From contig JAZSKI010000066.1 of NCBI GenBank assembly GCA_045534775.1, forward strand, positions 1 through 10,529: 10,529 nucleotides of DNA, given 5' to 3'. Shown piece by piece: positions 4,736 to 10,529 of the stretch. Origin of the DNA: JAZOTK01 sp045534775. GTDB lineage: Bacteria > Bacillota > Clostridia > RUG12999. The notes below the pieces were generated by a model. It searched no databases. It had not been told where the DNA came from and was given only the letters and a program-made list of their open reading frames with translations. The translations under genes were made by a program, and so were the position numbers. How positions within the stretch are numbered: the stretch's first letter is position 1; every line of letters starts with the position of its first letter.

Positions 4736-6172
4736 ATGAAGAAAACTTATGTTACCACTATGCCCGACCACGCAGGGGCGTTTTTGAAGGCAACGAAATG
4801 TTTTTCTGACCTTGAAATGAATATAACAAGAGTAAGCTATAACAAGGCTGTTGATATGCACACTCTGTTTATTGAAGCGGAGGGCAGCCGGGAAAAGCTG
4901 GCTGTTGCTACGGAAATGTTAGAAAAAATAGGATATATTTCCGATAAAGGACAGGGCATGAACGTAATTCTGGTTGAATTCAAGCTGGATGATAAACCGG
5001 GCGAGCTGCTTAGAGTTTTAAGCCTTATTTCAAAATACAGTTTTAATATTTCCTATATCAGCTCCCACGAGAACGGGCTGGGATTTCAGCCCTTTAAAAT
5101 GGGTCTTTTTGTAGAGGACGAAAATGCCTTTGCTTCGTTTATAAGCGAAGCGGGAGAGCTTTGCCCCGTCTCGGTTATTGAATATGATCATACGGAGGTT
5201 AATTTTGATAACAGCATTTTTTATCAGAACTATGTAGATAAGCTGGCGGAGGATGCGGCTTTAAGCGACGAGCTTAAAAACAAACTGAAGGTTAACGTCA
5301 ACCGGGCTATGCAGATACTTGACGAAAGAAACCTGTCGCCTAAAACCACCTTTGATTTTATAGGGAAATTTGCTTCCCTGCTTAAAGAGGCTAAAGGCGA
5401 CGGCTTCAAGGCGGAGATAAACGAATATGCCATAACGGAAAATTCTTCCGTTACTGTTATTGAACCGCCCTGCGGAAGTAATGTGATTGTGCTTAAAAGT
5501 GGCGACGGGTTTTTATTTATAGACAGCGGATATTCTCTCTATAAAGACGAGACGCTGTCGATTTTTGACGAAATTACGGGCGGCTTTGATAAGATTAAAA
5601 AGAGGATTTTACTGACTCACGCGGACGTGGACCATTCGGGACTTTTATACCTCTTTGACGAGATATATGCCTCCGATAAGAGTAAGGAATGTCTTACCCT
5701 TGAATATGAGGGAAAAAGAGGCTTCAGAGAACAAAATCCTCTCCATCTGCCTTATGTGCGAATCTGTAAGCTGCTGACGGCGCATACCTTGCCCGACCCC
5801 GAAAAAATTACAGTTATTGCCCGGTGTAACAACGAAGCGGAGGAGCCTGTTTACAGGACGAGTGATTTCAAATTCGGAGAATTCGAGCTGGAGGTTTACT
5901 GTGGTATGGGTGGACATTTGCCGGGGGAAACGGTCCTTATAGACCGCCGTCACAGGCTGATTTTCACGGGGGATATTTATGTAAATTTACACGGCTATAA
6001 CCCTCGCCAGGCGGAATATAACAAATACGCACCGGTGCTTATGACCTCGGTGGATACCAATCCCGAGCTTGCAAAGCTGGAGCGAAACGCCTTGTTTAAA
6101 ATTATGGGAGAAGGCAGCTGGCAGATATTCAGCGGACACGGTTGCAGAAAGGTGATAGGGGAGAGACACTGA
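4736..6172 (+). CDS. Two-ACT-domain plus metallo-beta-lactamase-fold fusion protein
   Basis: A 478-residue cytoplasmic protein in three parts. Residues 1-72 (MPDHAG at 9-14) and 75-150 (DDKPGELL at 85-92) are tandem ACT domains, small regulatory modules that usually bind amino acids. Residues 155-230 are a charged, mainly helical linker. Residues about 235-478 are a metallo-beta-lactamase fold with its motifs in order: strand with D263, HADVDH at 295-300, GGHLPGE at 392-398 (H394), TGD at 411-413 (D413) and SGHG at 466-469 (H468). The first motif is HxDxDH rather than the commoner HxHxDH, so one metal ligand is Asp297, which may change the metal or chemistry. AGGAGG lies 7 nt before the ATG. 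It follows the AraC-type gene by 44 nt and ends at a strong terminator. The domain calls are firm; the substrate is unknown, and amino-acid control of a hydrolase or oxidoreductase is inferred. Confidence 0.85.
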   Translation: MKKTYVTTMPDHAGAFLKATKCFSDLEMNITRVSYNKAVDMHTLFIEAEGSREKLAVATEMLEKIGYISDKGQGMNVILVEFKLDDKPGELLRVLSLISKYSFNISYISSHENGLGFQPFKMGLFVEDENAFASFISEAGELCPVSVIEYDHTEVNFDNSIFYQNYVDKLAEDAALSDELKNKLKVNVNRAMQILDERNLSPKTTFDFIGKFASLLKEAKGDGFKAEINEYAITENSSVTVIEPPCGSNVIVLKSGDGFLFIDSGYSLYKDETLSIFDEITGGFDKIKKRILLTHADVDHSGLLYLFDEIYASDKSKECLTLEYEGKRGFREQNPLHLPYVRICKLLTAHTLPDPEKITVIARCNNEAEEPVYRTSDFKFGEFELEVYCGMGGHLPGETVLIDRRHRLIFTGDIYVNLHGYNPRQAEYNKYAPVLMTSVDTNPELAKLERNALFKIMGEGSWQIFSGHGCRKVIGERH

Positions 6173-6192
6173 CGAAAGCAATGCTTCATAAC

Positions 6193-6245
6193 ACGGGCGT
6201 GGCGTGCAATGATAGTGAATTGCACCGCTACGCCCGTATTTTTTT
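6193..6245 (+). terminator. Strong intrinsic terminator after the ACT-MBL gene
   Basis: A long stem begins with ACGGGCGT (6193-6200) pairing with ACGCCCGT (6230-6237) and continues through GCG and TGCAAT, with one G-U pair and one bulged base. The loop is about 8 nt. Seven Ts follow at 6239-6245. It lies 20 nt after the stop codon and separates this unit from the rpoB promoter. Confidence 0.92.
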
Positions 6246-6378
6246 GCCGTAAAAGATACCGCGTAACAGAGCAAAAGTATAAAAAAGAAAAATATGGAAA
6301 TAATGGAAGGGTGAAAAAATGGTGAAAAGTACCTAAAAATGCTGAAAAATTAACAGAAATTTTGGCAAATAGTCATAA
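6246..6378. other. A-rich spacer upstream of the rpoB promoter
   Basis: No gene is seen. The stretch is very A-rich. It repeats the motif GTGAAAA (twice near 6311-6329) and CTGAAAA (near 6342). The A/T-rich block at about 6343-6365 lies just upstream of the -35 and could serve as an UP element for a strong promoter. Confidence 0.4.
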
Positions 6379-6407
6379 TTGACATCTTGATTAAAATGTG
6401 ATAAAAT
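6379..6407 (+). promoter_or_regulatory. Promoter of rpoB (sigma-A type)
   Basis: Perfect -35 TTGACA (6379-6384), 17-bp spacer, -10 TAAAAT (6402-6407) extended by TG one base upstream. Transcription should start near 6414, leaving a 5' leader of about 256 nt before the rpoB ATG. It follows a strong terminator, so rpoB here appears to have its own transcription start rather than reading through from ribosomal protein genes. Confidence 0.85.
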
Positions 6408-6496
6408 GGTATATTGAAATATATTCCGTTAAAATGGCGGAATACATAGCTTAAAAAGGTGCATTTATAAGGCTGTCGCTTGCAAATGCTGTTTGC

Positions 6497-6521
6497 TTAT
6501 GTGAACATTCTATTCATATAA
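6497..6521 (+). repeat. Leader hairpin copy 1 (loop CATTCTA)
   Basis: TTATGTGAA (6497-6505) pairs with TTCATATAA (6513-6521) through 9 bp including one G-U pair, with the 7-nt loop CATTCTA. The core GAACATTCTATTC (6503-6515) recurs exactly 53 nt downstream. Confidence 0.65.
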
Positions 6522-6549
6522 ACTTAGGAGTGCTTGCTTGATTAATTTT

Positions 6550-6580
6550 TTGTGCGAACATTCTATTCGTGTGATTTTTT
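6550..6580 (+). repeat. Leader hairpin copy 2 (loop CATTCTA) with T tract
   Basis: TTGTGCGAA (6550-6558) pairs with TTCGTGTGA (6566-6574), again 9 bp around the loop CATTCTA; four of the pairs are G-U. The U-A pair of copy 1 at 6502/6516 is C-G here (6555/6569). Six Ts follow (6575-6580), so this copy could end transcription weakly. The G-U pairs would be A-C mismatches in the opposite strand, which points to RNA read from the plus strand. Confidence 0.6.
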
Positions 6581-6669
6581 AGTCCGTATGCCTTTCGTGC
6601 ATAACAATACAAAAGTATGTTTTCTACAAATATGGCAGAGAAAACCCTGCTGAATGAGGTGATTTATTA

Positions 6670-9600
6670 ATGCAACGTCCAATTCCTGCAAAATTCGGTA
6701 AGAATACCAGAATGACCTTCGCAAGAATTAACGAAATCTCGGAAATGCCCAATCTTATTGACGTTCAGAAGGACTCCTATGATTGGTTTATGAACGAGGG
6801 GCTTCGTGAAGTGTTTACAGATGTTTCCCCCATTAATGACCATTCTGATAATTTGTCACTTGAATTTTATGACTATTATTTTGAAAGCACCCCTAAATAT
6901 TCCATAGAGGAATGTAAAGAAAGGGATGCTACTTACTGCGTGGCTCTGAGAGTTAAAGTAAGACTTGTTAACAGAGAAACAGGCGAGATTAAGGAACAGG
7001 AAATTTTTATGGGTGATTTCCCCCTTATGACTCCGCAGGGAACATTTATTATCAATGGTGCTGAACGTGTAATTGTCAGCCAGCTGGTACGTTCACCGGG
7101 CATTTACTATAACTATGAATTTGACCGTGGCGGTAAAAAGCTCTTTGCTTCCACCTTTATTCCCAACAGAGGTGCATGGCTGGAATATGAAAACGATTCC
7201 TCCGATGTAATGTCGGTACGTATTGATAAAACCCGAAAAATGCACATTACGGTGTTTATGCGTGCGCTTGGCCTGGCAAAAGACGAGGATATGATAGCCC
7301 TCTTCGGCAACGACCCCAAGCTTATGGCTACTCTTGAAAAAGACCCCATCAAGACAGAAGAAGAAGCACTCCTTGAGGTTTATAAGAAAATAAGGCCCGG
7401 CGAGCCTCCTACGGTTGACAGCTCAAAGACACTTATCAATAATATGTTCTTTGACTCAAAGCGTTACGATTTGGCTCGTGTGGGAAGATATAAGGTTAAT
7501 AAAAAGCTGTCCTTTGTCAACAGACTTGTAGGCAAAACTGTAGCAGAGCCTGTTATTGACCCCGATTCAGGCGAGGTTCTTGCAGGTACAAGTGATGTAA
7601 TTACGGTGGAAATGGCAAGGGCGATGGACGACAGTCGCGTAAACCGCGTTCTGGTTGATGTTGAAGGAGAAAAGGTTGTTGTTTTCTCCAACAACAACGT
7701 AAATCTTGAAAAGCTGACAGGTATAAATTCCGAAGAGTTCGGAATTTCAGAAAATGTATATCTGCCCGTTTTGGAAGAGCTTATGGCTGAAGCAGGCGGC
7801 GATACGGAAGCACTCCGTACGGCTGTCAGAAGAAATGCCGAAAGACTGTCTCCGAAAAACCTTAATATTGAAGATATTATGGCATCCATTAACTATTTTA
7901 TGAACTTAGAATATGAAATAGGTAATATAGATGATATTGACCACCTGGGCAACAGAAGACTGCGTTGCGTAGGCGAGCTGCTCCAGAACCAGTTCCGTAT
8001 CGGCTTTGCACGTATGGAACGTGTGGTTAAAGAACGTATGGTAATCCAGGACGTTGATGCGGCATCTCCGCAGAATCTTATTAATATCCGTCCTGTGGTT
8101 GCGGCTATTAAAGAATTTTTAGGCTCTTCACAGCTGTCGCAGTTTATGGACCAGATTAACCCTCTGGCTGAGCTTACTCATAAGAGAAGACTCAGCGCGC
8201 TGGGTCCCGGCGGTCTCTCACGTGACCGTGCAGGCTTCGAGGTCCGTGACGTTCACTATTCTCCCTACGGCAGAATGTGTCCCATTGAAACACCTGAAGG
8301 ACCTAACATCGGTCTTATAAACTCCCTTGCAACCTATGCTACAATAAACAGATACGGATTTATTGAAGCTCCTTACAGAAAGGTGGACAAGGAAACAGGT
8401 GTGGTTACTGATGAAATAGTAAGTATGTCTGCTGATGAAGAGGACGGACTTGTTGTAGCACCTGCCAACGAACCCTTAGATGAAAAAGGCAGATTTGTAA
8501 GGAAAAAAGCCATCGTAAGACAGAGAGACGAAATCAAAGAGGTTGACGTAAGCAAGATAGACTATATGGACGTATCGCCCAGACAGTTTGTATCTGTTGC
8601 TACAGCTATGATTCCCTTCCTTGAAAACGATGACGCTAACCGTGCACTTATGGGTTCCAACATGCAGCGTCAGGCAGTGCCGCTTCTTAAAACCGATTCA
8701 CCTATAGTAGGTACAGGTATGGAATACCGTGCCGCTAAGGATTCGGGTGCGGTTATTGTGGCAAAATGCGGCGGCGTGGTTGAAAAGGTATCATCAAGCG
8801 AAATCATTATCCGTAACGATAATGACGAAATTGATGTATACAGACTCATTAAATTTATGCGTTCCAACCAGGGTACCTGCATTAACCAGAGACCTATAGT
8901 GAACAAAAACGACAGAGTTGAAGCAGGTGATGTTATTGCTGACGGTCCTTCAACCTGTAACGGTGAGGTAGCTCTCGGTAAAAATATTCTCATAGGCTTT
9001 ATGACCTGGGAAGGCTATAACTACGAGGATGCTATCCTTATCAGCGAAAAAATAGTACGTGATGATGTGTTCACATCAATCCATATAGAAGAATATGAAG
9101 TAGAATCCCGTGATACAAAGCTGGGTCCTGAAGATATTACAAGAGATATTCCCAACGTAGGCGAGGATTCCCTTAAGGATTTGGACGAAAGAGGTATAAT
9201 CCGTATAGGTGCAGAGGTTCGTCCCGGCGATATTCTCGTAGGTAAGGTTACTCCTAAAGGCGAAACCGAGCTTACTGCAGAGGAGAGACTGCTGCGCGCT
9301 ATCTTCGGCGAAAAGGCAAGAGAGGTAAGGGATACTTCTCTCAGAGTACCTCACGGCGAACAAGGTATAATTGTTGACGTAAAGGTGTTTGAACGCAGTA
9401 ACGGAGACGAAATGTCACCGGGCGTAAATCAGCTTGTACGTGTATATATAGCACAGAAACGTAAGATTTCCGTTGGTGATAAAATGGCGGGTCGTCACGG
9501 TAACAAGGGCGTTATTTCAAGAATTCTCCCCGTTGAGGATATGCCCTTCCTTCCTGACGGTACACCTCTTGAAATCGTACTTAACCCTCTGGGCGTTCCT

Positions 9601-10437
9601 TCCCGAATGAATATCGGTCAGGTACTTGAGGTTCACCTGGGTCTGGCGGCTAAGGCGCTGGGCTGGAAGATAGCAACCCCCGTCTTTGACGGTGCCAACG
9701 AGGCGGATATTGAAGATTGCCTCAAACGAGCAGGCTATCAGGGTAACGGTAAAACCGTACTTTATGACGGACGTACCGGCGAACCCTTCGACAACGAGGT
9801 TACTGTAGGGTATATGTATATGCTTAAACTTGCTCACTTGGTTGACGATAAAATCCACGCACGTTCAACAGGTCCTTACTCGCTGGTTACTCAACAGCCT
9901 CTGGGCGGTAAAGCTCAGTTCGGCGGTCAGAGATTCGGTGAGATGGAGGTTTGGGCGCTTGAAGCTTACGGCGCAGCCTATACCCTCCAGGAAATACTGA
10001 CGGTAAAATCCGATGATATTGTAGGACGTGTAAAGACCTATGAATCCATTGTAAAGGGTGATAACGTACCCAAAGCAGGTATTCCCGAATCCTTCAAGGT
10101 GCTCATCAAAGAGCTTCAGTCTCTGTCTCTTGATGTTAAGATTCTTGATGAAGACCATAACGAAATAGAAATGAAGGAATGGGAAGAGGATGATGTTCCG
10201 ATAGCAAATCCGGGAATTCTCGAAAGCATAATCGGCAGTGACAGCGAAGAGGGTCACAGCATGGAAAGCTTCCTTCTCCAGGAAGAAGACGATGACGATT
10301 TTGATGATTTGGAATTTGTCGGCGAAAGCATAGGGGACATTGATGATACAACCGATGCGTTTATAGTGGAAGAGTTTGACGACGATTTATCCGTTGACCT
10401 CGACATAGATTTAAACAGCTTCGGTGATGAATATTAA
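6670..10437 (+). CDS. rpoB: DNA-directed RNA polymerase beta subunit
   Basis: A full-length 1255-residue beta subunit of the core RNA polymerase. The N-terminus (FARINEISEMPNLIDVQKDSYDWF) is typical of Clostridia. The rifampicin-binding region lies at about 487-515 (SSQLSQFMDQINPLAELTHKRR); residues matching E. coli Q513, D516, H526, R529 and S531 are unchanged, so sensitivity is expected, while the N518 equivalent is I496. The active-site segment KMAGRHGNKGVISRILPVEDMPFLPDG is near 938-964. The conserved C-terminal part that contacts beta' (GGKAQFGGQRFGEMEVWALE onward) starts near 1079. Beyond about 1160 comes a poorly conserved tail of roughly 95 residues, very rich in Asp and Glu. GAGGTG lies 8 nt before the ATG. 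rpoC follows after 18 nt, as usual, but no rplL lies upstream; a terminator, a promoter and a long leader are found instead. Confidence 0.98.
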   Translation: MQRPIPAKFGKNTRMTFARINEISEMPNLIDVQKDSYDWFMNEGLREVFTDVSPINDHSDNLSLEFYDYYFESTPKYSIEECKERDATYCVALRVKVRLVNRETGEIKEQEIFMGDFPLMTPQGTFIINGAERVIVSQLVRSPGIYYNYEFDRGGKKLFASTFIPNRGAWLEYENDSSDVMSVRIDKTRKMHITVFMRALGLAKDEDMIALFGNDPKLMATLEKDPIKTEEEALLEVYKKIRPGEPPTVDSSKTLINNMFFDSKRYDLARVGRYKVNKKLSFVNRLVGKTVAEPVIDPDSGEVLAGTSDVITVEMARAMDDSRVNRVLVDVEGEKVVVFSNNNVNLEKLTGINSEEFGISENVYLPVLEELMAEAGGDTEALRTAVRRNAERLSPKNLNIEDIMASINYFMNLEYEIGNIDDIDHLGNRRLRCVGELLQNQFRIGFARMERVVKERMVIQDVDAASPQNLINIRPVVAAIKEFLGSSQLSQFMDQINPLAELTHKRRLSALGPGGLSRDRAGFEVRDVHYSPYGRMCPIETPEGPNIGLINSLATYATINRYGFIEAPYRKVDKETGVVTDEIVSMSADEEDGLVVAPANEPLDEKGRFVRKKAIVRQRDEIKEVDVSKIDYMDVSPRQFVSVATAMIPFLENDDANRALMGSNMQRQAVPLLKTDSPIVGTGMEYRAAKDSGAVIVAKCGGVVEKVSSSEIIIRNDNDEIDVYRLIKFMRSNQGTCINQRPIVNKNDRVEAGDVIADGPSTCNGEVALGKNILIGFMTWEGYNYEDAILISEKIVRDDVFTSIHIEEYEVESRDTKLGPEDITRDIPNVGEDSLKDLDERGIIRIGAEVRPGDILVGKVTPKGETELTAEERLLRAIFGEKAREVRDTSLRVPHGEQGIIVDVKVFERSNGDEMSPGVNQLVRVYIAQKRKISVGDKMAGRHGNKGVISRILPVEDMPFLPDGTPLEIVLNPLGVPSRMNIGQVLEVHLGLAAKALGWKIATPVFDGANEADIEDCLKRAGYQGNGKTVLYDGRTGEPFDNEVTVGYMYMLKLAHLVDDKIHARSTGPYSLVTQQPLGGKAQFGGQRFGEMEVWALEAYGAAYTLQEILTVKSDDIVGRVKTYESIVKGDNVPKAGIPESFKVLIKELQSLSLDVKILDEDHNEIEMKEWEEDDVPIANPGILESIIGSDSEEGHSMESFLLQEEDDDDFDDLEFVGESIGDIDDTTDAFIVEEFDDDLSVDLDIDLNSFGDEY

Positions 10438-10455
10438 TGAAGGGAGATAATGCAA

Positions 10456-10529
10456 ATGTTAGAATATAATAGCTTTTCTGCAATACAAATAGGTTTGGCG
10501 TCTCCCGAAAAAATCAGGGAATTGTCAAG
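10456..10529 (+). CDS. rpoC: DNA-directed RNA polymerase beta' subunit, N-terminal fragment
   Basis: The first 24 codons of the beta' subunit, cut by the window end. The residues SFSAIQIGLASPEKIRELS match the conserved opening of RpoC (IxIGLASPEKIRxWS in most bacteria). Two in-frame starts exist: ATG at 10450 and ATG at 10456. The AGGGAG ribosome site at 10441-10446 is 3 nt from the first and 9 nt from the second, so the second was chosen. It lies 18 nt after the rpoB stop and is surely co-transcribed with it. Confidence 0.93.
   Translation, partial: MLEYNSFSAIQIGLASPEKIRELS

Larger units (their letters stand above)
6414..6669 (+). promoter_or_regulatory. Structured 5' leader of rpoB with repeated hairpins
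   Basis: This untranslated leader of about 256 nt holds several simple hairpins: TATTCCG/CGGAATA (6422-6444), GCAAA/TTTGC (6482-6496), two 9-bp hairpins with the same loop CATTCTA (6497-6521 and 6550-6574), and TATGC/GCATA, also with a 7-nt loop (6587-6603). The second CATTCTA hairpin is followed by six Ts (6575-6580), like a weak attenuator. The ribosome site GAGGTG is at 6656-6661, 8 nt before the ATG. I do not recognise a known RNA family; a role in control of RNA polymerase subunit synthesis is inferred. Confidence 0.55.

Noticed and set aside
6635..6650. Short GCAG/CTGC inverted repeat just before the rpoB ribosome site.
   Set aside because: Only four base pairs; too weak to claim translational control.
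8128..8214. Possible rifampicin-resistance substitution in RpoB (Ile496 at the E. coli N518 position).
   Set aside because: This position already varies among Firmicutes (for example Thr in Bacillus), and the main resistance positions are all wild type, so it is more likely natural variation.

Overview
The window looks like the chromosome of an anaerobic, low-to-moderate G+C Firmicute of class Clostridia, probably a gut-type Oscillospiraceae/Lachnospiraceae relative. This rests on the Clostridia-like RpoB and start of RpoC, strong AGGAGG-type ribosome binding sites, TTGACA/TATAAT promoters, and a rubredoxin-first ('reverse') rubrerythrin of the kind found in strict anaerobes. No mobile element, tRNA, rRNA or CRISPR array was seen.

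Layout. (1) Positions 1-1096, minus strand: a PerR-type regulator followed 24 nt later by a reverse rubrerythrin, ending in an intrinsic terminator. A near-consensus promoter carries a perfect 9-1-9 palindrome over its start site, so the peroxide-defence operon appears autoregulated. (2) Positions 1097-1967: a small cupin gene (minus strand) flanked by two gene-poor stretches rich in inverted repeats. (3) Positions 1925-4691: a PIG-L/LmbE-type deacetylase and a divergent NagB-like protein form a minus-strand operon, divergent from an AraC-family regulator. This resembles a small amino-sugar locus, but the NagB-like protein has lost a catalytic Asp and the phosphate-loop signature of true glucosamine-6-phosphate deaminases. 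(4) Positions 4736-6245: a two-ACT-domain plus metallo-beta-lactamase-fold fusion, closed by a strong terminator. (5) Positions 6379-10529: a consensus promoter, a roughly 256-nt leader with repeated hairpins, rpoB, and the first codons of rpoC. rplJ/rplL do not precede rpoB as they usually do.

The most interesting points are the paired leader hairpins upstream of rpoB (same 7-nt loop, same 9-bp stem length, pairing-preserving differences), the altered NagB-like active site beside a PIG-L deacetylase and AraC regulator, and the ACT-ACT-MBL fusion. All calls come from reading the sequence; no database search or folding program was run.
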